A stretch of 34,245 nt of DNA from Lachnospiraceae bacterium (GCA_021200475.1 JAJQGP010000090.1:1-34245), one strand, 5' to 3'; shown: positions 1 through 8,642, counted from the first letter of the stretch. The notes: generated by a model from the letters alone, not told the origin. Numbers and translations are program-made.

Positions 1-137
1 TGCATTTCTGGTGGTCTCCGCCACTACGATTCCTACAGTAGATTTACGCCGTCGAGGGTTAAAATGATGATACGAACTGAGGTGAGATTGCGAAAAGATA
101 TACAAATTAGCCAAATGAAAAAAATGCGTTGTGCAAA

Positions 138-165
138 TTGAACATATTTGGGGAATGTGTATAAT
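138..165 (+). promoter_or_regulatory. Probable sigma-A promoter of the ABC transporter operon
   Basis: A TTGAAC box (138-143) and a perfect TATAAT box (160-165) are separated by 16 bp. This would give a leader of about 48 nt before the binding-protein start at 220. A short dyad, GCACA(6 nt)TGTGC at 185-200, lies in the leader just before the ribosome site and could be an operator or a weak stem. The first 137 bases hold no gene that I can support. Box assignment is by eye. Confidence 0.6.
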
Positions 166-219
166 TTTCGGATTTCTGTTACAGGCACAGTTAATTGTGC
201 AGATAGGAGGATTTAATAA

Positions 220-1593
220 ATGAAAGCTATGAAGACAATCTCCAGAAGAGAGTTCTTACGTGGTTCTGTAGCCAGCGCGGCTATTCTTTCTCTTGCAGGA
301 CTTGCTGGCGGTACAGCATTTGCAGAGGAAGAGACCGAAGAAGATGTAGCCATCACTACAGTCGGCCCGGATGACGGAACACATTTTGAACTCTGGACAT
401 TTATGGAAGCACACAGTACGTTCTATGCAGAGATGGTTGAGCTGTGGAACGAAGAGAATCCGGACAGACAGATTCAGATCACATTCAGTACATATCCGTA
501 TTCCGATATGCATAACAAGCTGATGATGTCTCTGCAGGCTGGTTCAGGTGCTCCGGATATCGTTGATATCGAGATTGGTCAGTTCCCGAACTACAGCGGC
601 AGCGATTCACCTCTGTATCCGCTGACAGATGCTCTGGCTGATTATGAGGCAGATATGGTACAGTCCCGTCTGGATGTATACTCCCTGGCAGACGGCACCC
701 GTGTTGGCGTACCGACACACGTAGGCGCGGCGGTTATGTACTGGAATGCAGAGATCTTCGAGCAGTATGGCCTTGATTATTCCAACATCACTACCTGGGA
801 TGAGTATGAGCAGTTAGGCCTTGACCTGAAGGAAGCTTCCGGCGGCAGCGTTTATCTGACAACCGTAGATACGGGCGGCACAGACTGGATCTGGCTGGCG
901 ATGGCTGAGTATGGTGAGGACTGGACCGGCGGTATTGACGGCACACCGGATGTACAGCTTGCGCCTGTTCAGGCGATGCTGGAAATGCAGCAGAGATGGA
1001 TCGACGAAGGTATCGCGATCGTTTCGACCGATGGTATCATCGACGTTGAGGCTGGCTATTCAAACGTTATGAATGGTGTGCTCGCATCCTTCCCGAAGGC
1101 AATGTGGTACATGAGCCGCTTCACAAGCTATATGCCGGAGATGGAAGGCAAGTACGACATCACTCCGTGCCCGGTATTTGAAGAGGGTCAGCCGCGTTCC
1201 GTAGGTCTTGGCGGAACTGGTACTGCTGTTACGACACAGAGCGAGGATCCGGCACTTGCAGCTGAATGGCTTGCATGGGCGAAGTGCTCTGAGGTAGGCG
1301 AGGAGTATATCTGGAACGTACTTGGATTCGATGTCTGCAACGCTTCTCTGTGGGATGATGATGACTTCGCGTTCGATGAGAGCAATGTATATAACACATT
1401 CTTCCGTGTACAGCCGTATTCCGCCCTTCGTGAGATTAAGGATGAGATCGAGACAGTTTACACGACACAGAATTCTGTAACTCTGAATGACTACTTCAAC
1501 ACCTATACCGCAAACGAAGTTCTCGAGGATGGTATGGATGTAGCGGATGCTCTGCAGGAGCTGCAGGATTACCTGGATGTTGAACTGATGTAA
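220..1593 (+). CDS. ABC transporter sugar-binding protein (family 1 type) with a Tat-type signal
   Basis: This 457-residue extracellular solute-binding protein should capture an oligosaccharide for the two permeases that follow. The fold family is suggested by the early strand FELWTFMEAHSTFY, the segment APDIVDIEIGQFPNY, and overall length. The N-terminus has a twin-arginine motif (S8-R9-R10-E11-F12-L13), a hydrophobic stretch to about residue 33, and an AFA cleavage site near residue 35. No lipobox cysteine is visible, which is unusual for a Gram-positive binding protein. The start is set by AGGAGG at 205-210, nine bases upstream; Met4 is a possible alternative. The nearby GH43-like and GH51 genes suggest arabino- or xylo-oligosaccharides as ligand, an inference from context. 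No ATPase is encoded nearby, so a shared MsmX-type ATPase is likely. Confidence 0.9.
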   Translation: MKAMKTISRREFLRGSVASAAILSLAGLAGGTAFAEEETEEDVAITTVGPDDGTHFELWTFMEAHSTFYAEMVELWNEENPDRQIQITFSTYPYSDMHNKLMMSLQAGSGAPDIVDIEIGQFPNYSGSDSPLYPLTDALADYEADMVQSRLDVYSLADGTRVGVPTHVGAAVMYWNAEIFEQYGLDYSNITTWDEYEQLGLDLKEASGGSVYLTTVDTGGTDWIWLAMAEYGEDWTGGIDGTPDVQLAPVQAMLEMQQRWIDEGIAIVSTDGIIDVEAGYSNVMNGVLASFPKAMWYMSRFTSYMPEMEGKYDITPCPVFEEGQPRSVGLGGTGTAVTTQSEDPALAAEWLAWAKCSEVGEEYIWNVLGFDVCNASLWDDDDFAFDESNVYNTFFRVQPYSALREIKDEIETVYTTQNSVTLNDYFNTYTANEVLEDGMDVADALQELQDYLDVELM

Positions 1594-1642
1594 GGAAAAG
1601 AGTACTGTTTTGCAGGTATCATTGTAATACAGGGTCAGAGGG

Positions 1643-1677
1643 GAGGCCTGGGAATTGCATTCCCGGGTCTCTTTCTT
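1643..1677 (+). terminator. Hairpin after the binding-protein gene, probable partial terminator
   Basis: A 13-bp stem (1643-1655 with 1659-1671, two G-T pairs, 3-nt loop) is followed by TTTCTT. It lies about 50 bp after the binding-protein stop and before the permeases. Such a site would let the binding protein be made in excess of the membrane components. Confidence 0.6.
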
Positions 1678-1762
1678 CATTACATATGGCCGCGTATAGA
1701 ATTTATCGGCTTTTGGCAGATGCCTGCATTGACAGAGACCTAAGGATAAGTATGAGACACAT

Positions 1763-1814
1763 GCCTGATTTCATCAGAAAAAATCGGAAAGAGTTTTTTC
1801 TGATGGAATCAGGC
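1763..1814 (+). promoter_or_regulatory. Long 21-bp stem-loop upstream of the first permease gene
   Basis: The arms 1763-1783 and 1794-1814 pair over 21 positions with one G-T pair and a 10-nt loop. The inner end of the stem is A6/T6. It ends 62 bp before the permease start. No U-run follows the stem, so it is not a standard terminator. An RNA processing or stability element is the more likely role (inference). Confidence 0.55.
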
Positions 1815-1876
1815 TGTGAGGACAGTCGGACACGGAGATAGGACGGCTGTCCATAAAAAAAGAAAGGAGGATTACA

Positions 1877-2782
1877 GTGAAAAAAGCAAAGAAATTCCTG
1901 TATTCCCAGAAAGCCGCACCGATTGTATTCTGTCTTCCCTTTATGCTGAGTCTTCTGATTTTCTGGCTGTACCCGTTGATTACAGGTATTGTTATGAGTT
2001 TTCAGGATGTAACCTTTAGCGGCTGGGAATTTATCGGACTGAAAAACTATCGGAAGCTGCTGATTGACAAGACATTCCACACTGCTGTCCTGAACAGCGT
2101 GGAATATATGCTTCTGACGCTGGTTCTGATGATCCCGATTCCGCTGTTGCTGGCGGTTCTGATGGAGAGTCGTCTGACCAAGGCGAAGGGCGTCTGGAAG
2201 GTCATCCTTTATATTCCGGCGCTGACCTCTGTAGTTATCTCCGGTATGTTGTTCCGCCTGATGTTCTCGGAAGGTTCGGGCGGTCAGATGAACCAGATTC
2301 TGCAGTTCTTCGGACATTCCAGTATTGCCTGGCTGAAGGAAAAAGTGACTGCCTGGACGGCGCTGCTGTTGCTCTGTATGTGGAGATGGACGGGCGTCAA
2401 TATGCTGTATTTCCTGTCCGGTCTGAAGTCGATTGACAATTCAATCTATGAATCTGCGGATATCGACGGTGCGAACGGCAGACAGAAGCTGTGGTACCTG
2501 ACGCTTCCGATGCTGAAGCCGACGACGATTTACGTGCTGACGATTTCAGTATACGCCGGTCTGTCGATGTTCCTTGAGAGCTTCATGCTGTGGAACGGCA
2601 ACTCTTCCACAAAGAACATTGGTCTGACGATTGTAGGATACCTGTATAAGAGAGGTATTGAAAACAATGATATGGGTTATGCGTGCGCGGTCGGCGTGGT
2701 GCTTCTTGTGATCGCCCTGATTATCAACTTTGCCCAGCTGTTTGCGACGGGTACATTGTCATTTAAGAGGAAGGAGGACTAA
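1877..2782 (+). CDS. Carbohydrate ABC transporter permease, MalF/UgpA type
   Basis: This 301-residue inner-membrane subunit is one half of the transport channel. Hydrophobic segments are spread along it, beginning with one near residues 15-40, as in six-helix sugar permeases. The EAA loop that docks the ATPase is visible as ESADIDGANGRQKLWYLTLP, with the conserved alanine, aspartate and glycine. The start is a GTG placed 6 bp after AAAGGAGG (1863-1870). The gene ends four bases before the next permease gene starts, so the two are translationally linked. Family assignment is firm; the substrate is inferred from neighbours. Confidence 0.93.
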   Translation: MKKAKKFLYSQKAAPIVFCLPFMLSLLIFWLYPLITGIVMSFQDVTFSGWEFIGLKNYRKLLIDKTFHTAVLNSVEYMLLTLVLMIPIPLLLAVLMESRLTKAKGVWKVILYIPALTSVVISGMLFRLMFSEGSGGQMNQILQFFGHSSIAWLKEKVTAWTALLLLCMWRWTGVNMLYFLSGLKSIDNSIYESADIDGANGRQKLWYLTLPMLKPTTIYVLTISVYAGLSMFLESFMLWNGNSSTKNIGLTIVGYLYKRGIENNDMGYACAVGVVLLVIALIINFAQLFATGTLSFKRKED

Positions 2783-2786
2783 CGCG

Positions 2787-3668
2787 ATGGCTAAAAGTGT
2801 AAACGCAACCGGCCAGCGGACTATGGAAGGAAACCATAAGGTTGGCACGGTGTTAGCGACAGGTGTGTTTGTTATTCTGTGTGCGTTTGTCGCGTTCCCT
2901 CTTCTCTGCGGATTGCTGGCATCGTTTCATGAGGGGCGTACCATTATTTCCAATGGTATGTCTCTGAACCTGGATTTCTCGACGGCGAGCCTGGATAACT
3001 ATATTTACCTGTTTTCCGGAAATGCGGATTCACAGAAGTACTTCATGTGGTATAAGAATTCTATGGTACTGACGGTTGAAACCGTGGTTCTGACTCTGCT
3101 GGTCTGCTATTTTATTGCGTATGGCCTGACAATGTATAACTCCAGAATTGGCAATTTCCTGTTCTTCATGGTAATCGCGACCATGTGTGTACCGTTTGAA
3201 ATTCTGATGCTCCCATTGTATCAGGAAGTGCAGAATCTTGGAATTATCAATACGAACGCTGGTGTTATCCTGCCAGGGCTTTGTGGTGCTTCGACGATTT
3301 TCTTCTTCCGGCAGTATATGACGAGCCTGCCGAAGGAACTGCTGGACGCGGCGCGTGTGGATGGCTGTACGGAATATGGCATCAGCGTCAAGATCATGAT
3401 GCCGATCACCAAGCCGGCATTCGCCTCCATGGCAATCCTCTGCGCGATGAACTCCTGGAATGGTATGCTGTGGCCGATGCTGGTATATCGTGATACGAGC
3501 AAGTTCACCCTGCAGATTGGTCTGAATACGCTGCTGACGCCATATGGCAACAACTACGATATGCTGATCGCGGGTTCTATGTTTGGTATTATCCCGATCC
3601 TGATTGTCTACCTGATCTTCAACCGCTTCCTGATTGAAGGTATGACGGCAGGCGCAGTGAAGGGCTGA
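2787..3668 (+). CDS. Carbohydrate ABC transporter permease, MalG/UgpE type
   Basis: This 293-residue protein is the second membrane subunit. An EAA-type loop is seen in DAARVDGCTEYGISVKIMMP, followed by KPAFASM. The N-terminal hydrophobic helix starts near residue 20 and several more follow. The reading frame is open further upstream, but the ATG at 2787 is chosen because AAGGAGG (2771-2777) sits nine bases before it. That start also lies directly after the first permease stop. The two permeases and the binding protein form a complete transporter apart from the ATPase. Confidence 0.93.
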   Translation: MAKSVNATGQRTMEGNHKVGTVLATGVFVILCAFVAFPLLCGLLASFHEGRTIISNGMSLNLDFSTASLDNYIYLFSGNADSQKYFMWYKNSMVLTVETVVLTLLVCYFIAYGLTMYNSRIGNFLFFMVIATMCVPFEILMLPLYQEVQNLGIINTNAGVILPGLCGASTIFFFRQYMTSLPKELLDAARVDGCTEYGISVKIMMPITKPAFASMAILCAMNSWNGMLWPMLVYRDTSKFTLQIGLNTLLTPYGNNYDMLIAGSMFGIIPILIVYLIFNRFLIEGMTAGAVKG

Positions 3669-3779
3669 TGCTGTCAGGATTCGAAGTATGGAGTGGAGTA
3701 TCTGATTGGCTGATAGTGCCTGCGATGCAGGTGTGAACATTCATCCTGCGGAATGCGGGATGCATTGACAAAAGAAAAG

Positions 3780-3812
3780 AAAAAACAGCAGGCTTATTGT
3801 CTGCTGTTTTTT
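3780..3812 (+). terminator. Intrinsic terminator of the ABC transporter operon
   Basis: A 14-bp stem (3780-3793 with 3799-3812, one G-T pair, 5-nt loop) ends in TTTTTT. The left arm begins with AAAAAA, so it could also terminate on the other strand. It lies 111 bp after the second permease and separates the transporter from the GH43-like gene. Confidence 0.85.
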
Positions 3813-3860
3813 GAGGCACAGGGGCGCATATGGAAGCTTTCCCGCGAACGCCGGATGCGC

Positions 3861-3902
3861 CCCGCGCGGCGAGCAGGAGGCATAAGGCCGCCTCCTGCTC
3901 GA
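3861..3902. repeat. Dispersed GC-rich hairpin repeat, copy 1
   Basis: The sequence CCCGCGCGG is followed by an 11-bp perfect inverted repeat (GAGCAGGAGGC at 3871-3881 and its complement at 3890-3900). It ends in CTCGAT. A second copy with the same flanks lies at 7099-7136. The rest of the 3669-3969 gap holds two small CCTGC/GCAGG hairpins (3719-3731 and near 3745) and the terminator. Confidence 0.65.
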
Positions 3903-3969
3903 TCACGGGAGCGCAGGGAATATTTTTGGCTGCGTAAGAAAATGACTGGCTGGGAGAGGATAGAGGAAA

Positions 3970-4926
3970 ATGAGCGCGTATCTATTTGTACATTTTAGAG
4001 AAATGACAACCCCTGACGGGGAACAGGTATATTTTGGAATCAGCAGGGATGGGTTTCACTGGGAACAGACAAATGGCGGCAGGCCGGTTCTCTGGTGCTA
4101 TTATGGAGACAAAGGGGCGAGGGATTTTACAATCGCGTACTGCAAATACACAAAAAAGTACGTGATCGTGGGAACCGACCTGAGCCTTTCTTATGGGTTG
4201 CGGGGAAAATACCATCATTCTTGGACGGAGATCAGCCGGCACGGCAGCAAGGCCTTTTCGGTGTGGGATTCTGCGGACCTGCTGAACTGGAGTGAACAGC
4301 GTCTGGTAACGGTGGGAGATGAGCAGTTTGGCTGTATGTGGGCGCCGGATATCATTTTTGACCCGGAAGAAGAGGATTATGTGATACACTGGAGCTCCTC
4401 CCATTCTGAAAATGGATATGGGGACAGGGCGATTTATTACAGCAGGACGAGAAATTTTGCAACCTTTACGCAGCCGCAATTGCTGTACCGGAAGGAAAGC
4501 GCGGGCGGCGTGATCGATTCTGCGATTTACCGGGAAGAGGGATGGTATTATTTGTTTTTAAAGAGTGAAAGAAATCCGTCCGGCATACAGCTGCTGCGTT
4601 CTTCATCCCTGACTGGTACTTATGAAAAAATTGATGCGTTTGATACGAGCATGCGTGGAATTGACCCGGAGAAGCATGAGGCGCCAACGGCCGTAAAGCT
4701 GGACGACGGGCACTGGGCGCTGTTCCTGGATTATTTTGGCGTGGCCGGGGAAAAGCAGGGATATATACCATTTCTCTCGGACAATCTGGGCAGTGGCGTG
4801 TTTGAGCGGGCGGACGATGCGTTTTCCTTTCCCTACCGTTTTAAACACGGCACCATTCTGAAAATTACAGAGGAACAGTATGAGAAGATAAAGGGGCATA
4901 CCTTTATGCCGGAGGATAACCGCTGA
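3970..4926 (+). CDS. GH43-like five-bladed propeller glycosidase, cytoplasmic
   Basis: This 318-residue protein has no signal peptide, so it should cut oligosaccharides after uptake. The GH43 pattern is visible. D52 in GARDFTIAY is the likely catalytic base, WAPD lies at 124-127, D183 in VIDSAIY is the likely pKa modulator, and E237 in HEAPTAVKL is the likely general acid. Repeats such as SRDGFHW and DSADLLNW are typical propeller-blade segments. Only weak AGAGG ribosome-site sequence precedes the ATG at 3970. The gene follows the transporter terminator and precedes a GH51 enzyme, so arabinofuranosidase or xylosidase activity on arabinoxylan or arabinan fragments is the best guess. Exact specificity cannot be told by eye. 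Confidence 0.85.
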   Translation: MSAYLFVHFREMTTPDGEQVYFGISRDGFHWEQTNGGRPVLWCYYGDKGARDFTIAYCKYTKKYVIVGTDLSLSYGLRGKYHHSWTEISRHGSKAFSVWDSADLLNWSEQRLVTVGDEQFGCMWAPDIIFDPEEEDYVIHWSSSHSENGYGDRAIYYSRTRNFATFTQPQLLYRKESAGGVIDSAIYREEGWYYLFLKSERNPSGIQLLRSSSLTGTYEKIDAFDTSMRGIDPEKHEAPTAVKLDDGHWALFLDYFGVAGEKQGYIPFLSDNLGSGVFERADDAFSFPYRFKHGTILKITEEQYEKIKGHTFMPEDNR

Positions 4927-4939
4927 AACGGTTAATATT

Positions 4940-4967
4940 CGTAACTGCTCAGTACCTTCACAGTTCG
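4940..4967. repeat. Dispersed GTAACTG/CAGTT repeat, copy 1
   Basis: The 28-nt sequence CGTAACTG...ACCTTCACAGTTCG is nearly the same as 34066-34094, which ends in CAGTTACG and is a fuller inverted repeat. A weaker copy lies at 9804-9833. A compact GTAACTG(7 nt)CAGTTAC form lies at 17267-17287. All are between genes. Confidence 0.6.
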
Positions 4968-5080
4968 GATGGCGCTGCTGGTGCGGCAGGGAGCCTTTTG
5001 TGTTTTGTGAAAATGGCGTCTGTGTCGGCAGCGGGAAGTAAACGCTTCGCTATCTGGCGCGGGGCACAGCGGGCAGGGAG

Positions 5081-5094
5081 CGTGAGCGCTCACG
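5081..5094. promoter_or_regulatory. 14-bp perfect palindrome upstream of the GH51 gene
   Basis: CGTGAGCGCTCACG is a perfect 14-bp palindrome 35 bp before the GH51 start. It could be a regulator operator, or part of the local repeat material. No matching site was seen elsewhere in the window. Confidence 0.35.
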
Positions 5095-5128
5095 AGGATG
5101 GATGAATATGAGGAGGAGACAGAAAACA

Positions 5129-6634
5129 ATGGCTAAATTAGTGATTCATGCAGATCAGGTTCAGAACAAAATCAACAAAGAGATTTACGGGCACTTTTCC
5201 GAACATCTGGGACGCTACATCTATGAGGGGTTGTATGTCGGTGAGGACTCCCCGATTGAGAACGTGAACGGAATGCGGACGGACGTAGTGGAAGCACTCA
5301 GAGAAATCCGTGTGCCGGTGTTGCGCTGGCCGGGCGGCTGCTTTGCGGATGAATATCACTGGAAGGATGGCATTGGCCCGAAGGAAAACCGGAAAAAGAT
5401 GATCAACACGCACTGGGGCGGTGTGGTAGAGGATAACAGCTTTGGTACGCATGAGTTTTTTGAACTCTGCCGCCAGCTGGGCTGCGAGACTTATGTGAAT
5501 GGCAATGTGGGAAGCGGTACCGTGCAGGAGATGTCTGAGTGGGTGGAATATATCACGTTTGAAGGTGTGTCGCCGATGGCGGATCTGCGTGCGAAGAATG
5601 GTCATGAGGCGCCCTGGAAGCTGAATTATTTCGGCGTTGGCAATGAGAGCTGGGGCTGCGGCGGCAATATGAACCCGGAGCATTACGCGAACGAGTATCG
5701 ACGTTATCAGACCTACGTCCGTGATTATCACAGCGATTCAAAGATCAATAAGATCTGCTGCGGACCGAACGTGGATGATTATGAGTGGACGCGTCAGGTG
5801 CTCGCGACCTGTTTCCGCCGCAACAATGACAACCAGCATGGCTTTATGAATGGCTTGTCGCTGCATTATTATACCGTTCCGGGCGATGACTGGCACCACA
5901 AGGGAAGCGCGACGGACTTTGATGAGAAAGAATACTATAAGACTCTGAACAAGGCTTATTATATGGAAGAGCTGGTGCAGAAGCACGGCGCGATCATGGA
6001 CGAATTTGACCCGGAAAAGGTGGTCAGCCTGACGGTCGATGAGTGGGGCACCTGGTATGATGTGGAGCCAGGCACGAACCCGGGATTTCTGTATCAGCAG
6101 AATACCATGCGTGACGCGCTGGTAGCCGGAATGACTCTGAATATTTTCAACAAGCACAGCGACCGTGTGAAGATGGCGAATATCGCGCAGATGGTGAATG
6201 TGCTGCAGTCTGTGATCCTGACAGATGGCGCGCAGATGGTGAAGACACCGACCTGGTATGTGTTCCGGATGTATCGCGACCATCAGGACGCGCAGCTGGT
6301 AGAGAGCAGCATCGAGGCGGCGCCGATCGGACTGGAGGCAGAGTATTCCGTACCGAACCTGACCGAATCCGCTTCCGTGGATGCAGATGGTGTGCTGCAT
6401 ATCACGGTGACGAATCTTTCTCTGGACGAGGCTTATGAAGTGGAGACAGAAATTACCGGAAAAGAAGTCACGGAGATCTGCGGAGAAATCCTCACCGGCG
6501 CGATGGCGGATAAGAATACCTTTGAAGAGCCGGAGACGGTGAAGATGGCCGCATTTGACGGTGCACAGCGTACGGAGAATGGACTGAAATTCACGATCCC
6601 GGCCTGCGCAGTCGTACATCTGGCTGTGAAATAG
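5129..6634 (+). CDS. abfA: GH51 alpha-L-arabinofuranosidase, intracellular
   Basis: This 501-residue enzyme releases terminal L-arabinofuranose from arabino-oligosaccharides. The family is clear from [18 protein letters not shown] near the N-terminus, [24 protein letters not shown] carrying the acid/base E173, and VDEWGTWY carrying the nucleophile E305. The C-terminal beta-sandwich runs from about residue 390. Length matches the usual ~500 residues, and there is no signal peptide. The ATG at 5129 is chosen over 5102 because AGGAGG (5111-5116) precedes it and because family members begin with this [12 protein letters not shown] strand. It completes a take-up-and-cleave module with the ABC transporter and GH43-like enzyme. 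Confidence 0.95.
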   Translation: MAKLVIHADQVQNKINKEIYGHFSEHLGRYIYEGLYVGEDSPIENVNGMRTDVVEALREIRVPVLRWPGGCFADEYHWKDGIGPKENRKKMINTHWGGVVEDNSFGTHEFFELCRQLGCETYVNGNVGSGTVQEMSEWVEYITFEGVSPMADLRAKNGHEAPWKLNYFGVGNESWGCGGNMNPEHYANEYRRYQTYVRDYHSDSKINKICCGPNVDDYEWTRQVLATCFRRNNDNQHGFMNGLSLHYYTVPGDDWHHKGSATDFDEKEYYKTLNKAYYMEELVQKHGAIMDEFDPEKVVSLTVDEWGTWYDVEPGTNPGFLYQQNTMRDALVAGMTLNIFNKHSDRVKMANIAQMVNVLQSVILTDGAQMVKTPTWYVFRMYRDHQDAQLVESSIEAAPIGLEAEYSVPNLTESASVDADGVLHITVTNLSLDEAYEVETEITGKEVTEICGEILTGAMADKNTFEEPETVKMAAFDGAQRTENGLKFTIPACAVVHLAVK

Positions 6635-6740
6635 CTGACTCTTGTCCCGCAGCCTGCCTGCAAGGGTGTCTGGAGATGCTCCCGCTGGCGGGCTGCGCAG
6701 GAAGAGAATGTGCAGGACATTTGCGAAAAGAGTGACAAAA

Positions 6741-7034
6741 ATGAAGGATAACATGCAGCGGGTTTGCAAAAAATGTCTGCTCCGTGATATGGCGGAGCAG
6801 GCGCAGTATGCAAACCTGTTTTCCTATGTGAAGAATCTGCCGCCGGATGACAAAGTGCCGGAGGATGTTTATGAAGAGCGGCTGGCAATTTGCCGGGGAT
6901 GCGACAAATTGCTTTCGGGGACCTGTATTCTGTGCGGGTGTTATGTAGAGCTGCGTGCGGCGATGCGGGTAAAAAGCTGTCCGGCGGTACCGGCACGGTG
7001 GGAAAAGTGTCTCGAAACAAAGCAGGGACTGTAA
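6741..7034 (+). CDS. Small Cys-rich protein, DUF6171-like
   Basis: This 97-residue protein has four paired-cysteine clusters: CKKC near residue 8, CRGC near 54, CILCGC near 65, and single cysteines near 82 and 91. The pattern suggests a metal-binding zinc-ribbon-like fold. It resembles small conserved Clostridia proteins annotated DUF6171; this is from memory and not checked. No function is known. The ATG at 6741 lacks a strong ribosome site. The frame is open upstream to 6642, but that part looks non-coding. It lies about 100 bp after the GH51 gene, and a hairpin overlaps its stop codon. Confidence 0.7.
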   Translation: MKDNMQRVCKKCLLRDMAEQAQYANLFSYVKNLPPDDKVPEDVYEERLAICRGCDKLLSGTCILCGCYVELRAAMRVKSCPAVPARWEKCLETKQGL

Positions 7035-7067
7035 AGGAGCAGGAAACAAAAAGTTTCCTGCTCCTTT
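7033..7067. terminator. Bidirectional-type terminator hairpin
   Basis: A 15-bp perfect stem (AAAGGAGCAGGAAAC at 7033-7047, complement at 7053-7067) closes a 5-nt A loop. It overlaps the stop codon of the small Cys-rich gene. Outer AAA/TTT pairs provide a short T run on either strand. It lies between convergent genes. Confidence 0.75.
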
Positions 7068-7098
7068 ATGCATGCGCAGAGCCTGGCAAGGTGTTAGG

Positions 7099-7136
7099 CC
7101 CGCGCGGGCGAGCAGGGGATAAGTCTCCCTGCTCGA
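7099..7136. repeat. Dispersed GC-rich hairpin repeat, copy 2
   Basis: This copy shares CCCGCGCGG, GAGCAGG, an ATAAG loop and CCTGCTCGAT with the copy at 3861-3902. One arm base is bulged. It sits between the convergent 6741-7034 and uxuA genes. Confidence 0.65.
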
Positions 7137-7166
7137 TTGCGTACGGCTGTCAGATAAACCGTTTCC

Positions 7167-8246
7167 CTATTTCGCAGCCACCGGGCCGTCTGTTTTTTCC
7201 AGCATATCCCAGCATCCCAACAGGTACATGATGCCGAGCGCACGGTCGTAGAGGCCATAACCCGGGCGGCACTGCTCGCCCCAGATGTGACGGCCGTGGT
7301 CCGGACGCATATAGCCATCGAAGCCGCAGTCATGATAAGCCTTCATGATGTCCAGAATATGGACGTCGCCGTCACAGTCGCGGTGGGACGCTTCGGTGAA
7401 ATCGCCGTTCGGGAAGTGCTTGACGTTGCGCACATGCGCGAACGCGATGCGGTCACAATAGGTGCGGATGATGTCCGGGATATCGTTATCCGGATTCGCG
7501 CCGAGGGATCCGGAACACAGGCAGAGATCGTTGTATGGGTCGTCTACCATGGAGAGGAAGCGTCCGATGGACTCCTTATCAACCAGCAGGCGCGGCAGAC
7601 CAAAAATGTCCCACGGCGGATCGTCCGGATGGATGGCCATTTTGATACCGGTCTCATGGCAGGTCGGCATGAGAGCTTCCAGGAAATATTTCAGGTTGTC
7701 CCAGAGCTTTTCTTTGGTAACCGGTTTGTAAGCTTCGAACAGCTCGTCCAGCTTTGCCATGCGCTCCGGCTCCCAGCCCGGGAAGGTCAGTCCGTGCAGA
7801 TTCTCAAGAATATAATCCGCCATCGCCCGATAGTCATCCTGAATGCGTGATTTTTCATAAAAGAGTGCGGTGGAGCCGTCTTCCATCGGGTGGAAGAGGT
7901 CGGTGCGCGTCCAGTCAAAGATCGGCATGAAGTTGTAGGTCACAACCTTCACTCCGAACTGTGCCAGGTTCCGCAGGGTCTGTTTGTAATTTTCAATGTA
8001 CTGATCTCTGGTCGGAAGACCGATCTTGATGTCGTCGTGAACGTTGACACTTTCTACGACGTCCATGTTAAAGCCGCGCCCTTCGATCTGCCTGCGCGCT
8101 TCTTCGATCTCATCTACTTCCCAGATTTCACCCGGCTGCTTGTTGTGCAGTGCCCAGACAAGGCCGGTCACGCCGGGGATCTGTTTGATCATTTCCGGTG
8201 TGATGCTGTCATTTCCTTCGCCATACCAGCGAAATGTCATCTGCAT
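7167..8246 (-). CDS. uxuA: Mannonate dehydratase
   Basis: This 359-residue enzyme dehydrates D-mannonate to 2-keto-3-deoxygluconate (KDG). Recognisable family segments include MTFRWYGEGND at the start, GLVWALHNKQPGEIW, YNFMPIFDWTRTDL, the metal-region IHPDDPPW, CLCSGSLG, and MRPDHGRHIWGE near the C-terminus. Length is that of the Firmicutes UxuA group. AAGGAGGG immediately precedes the start. It is on the opposite strand from the other hexuronate genes and diverges from the TRAP transporter, so the 447-bp gap should hold control sites for both directions. No terminator-like U-run was seen after its stop other than the hairpin at 7033-7067. Confidence 0.96.
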   Translation of the reverse strand: MQMTFRWYGEGNDSITPEMIKQIPGVTGLVWALHNKQPGEIWEVDEIEEARRQIEGRGFNMDVVESVNVHDDIKIGLPTRDQYIENYKQTLRNLAQFGVKVVTYNFMPIFDWTRTDLFHPMEDGSTALFYEKSRIQDDYRAMADYILENLHGLTFPGWEPERMAKLDELFEAYKPVTKEKLWDNLKYFLEALMPTCHETGIKMAIHPDDPPWDIFGLPRLLVDKESIGRFLSMVDDPYNDLCLCSGSLGANPDNDIPDIIRTYCDRIAFAHVRNVKHFPNGDFTEASHRDCDGDVHILDIMKAYHDCGFDGYMRPDHGRHIWGEQCRPGYGLYDRALGIMYLLGCWDMLEKTDGPVAAK

Positions 8247-8613
8247 AGAAATCCCTCCTTGTAAAATTGTTCAGAACAGCATAGAAAAGAAAAGGCAGCC
8301 TGCTGTTCCAGATAAGCCGCTAATCGTTACGGGTCACACCCTGACCAGTAACTGCCAATCTCAAAATCCAGCAAAATTATGGATGAGAAAATTCGCTTCT
8401 CTGACTGGAATTTTGTATAATCTGAATATATCACATGGTTTTGGAATGCGCAACTTTTATTTCGGAAAAAGAAATATCTCGTTAAAATTTGTTTATTATT
8501 TGATGAACCCTTCTTTGGAAATTATTTAACGTTTCCAAAAATGATTGAGAAAAAATAAACAATCCTGGATTTTTGCATAAAAAATTTGTGAAAATACTGT
8601 GAAATAGTGCCAA
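8247..8613. other. Divergent control region between uxuA and dctP
   Basis: This stretch holds no gene. GTTCAGAACAGC at 8269-8280 is a short dispersed repeat. At 8325-8348 a CGTTACGGGTCACACC-type segment recurs near 19105-19168 in both orientations. From about 8380 it becomes strongly AT-rich, as expected of promoter DNA. A TATAAT at 8416-8421 has no convincing -35 partner. I could not place the uxuA promoter. Confidence 0.5.
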
Positions 8614-8642
8614 TTGATAAGCTAGTATACCAGTGGTAAAAT
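8614..8642 (+). promoter_or_regulatory. Probable promoter of the TRAP transporter with operator-like GTATAC core
   Basis: TTGATA (8614-8619) and TAAAAT (8637-8642) are 17 bp apart. Within the spacer lies TAGTATACCA (8622-8631), one base from the TGGTATACCA dyad typical of several GntR/FadR-family sites. The GntR/FCD regulator at 14869 is the obvious candidate to bind here. That link is inference. Confidence 0.5.

Noticed and set aside
1..141. Open frame from base 1 to a TGA near 141, possibly the end of an upstream gene
   Set aside because: It is only about 46 codons, has no recognisable family, and its end overlaps the -35 box of the next promoter. Not enough support to call a gene.
2730..2786. 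Upstream extension of the second permease gene
   Set aside because: The extra 19 codons lie inside the first permease gene and carry no ribosome site, while a strong one precedes 2787.
5738..6769. 343-codon minus-strand open frame opposite the GH51 gene
   Set aside because: It is the antisense shadow of a clear GH51 gene, with no ribosome site and no protein-family features. Similar shadows opposite uxuB, uxaC and glnN were dropped for the same reason.
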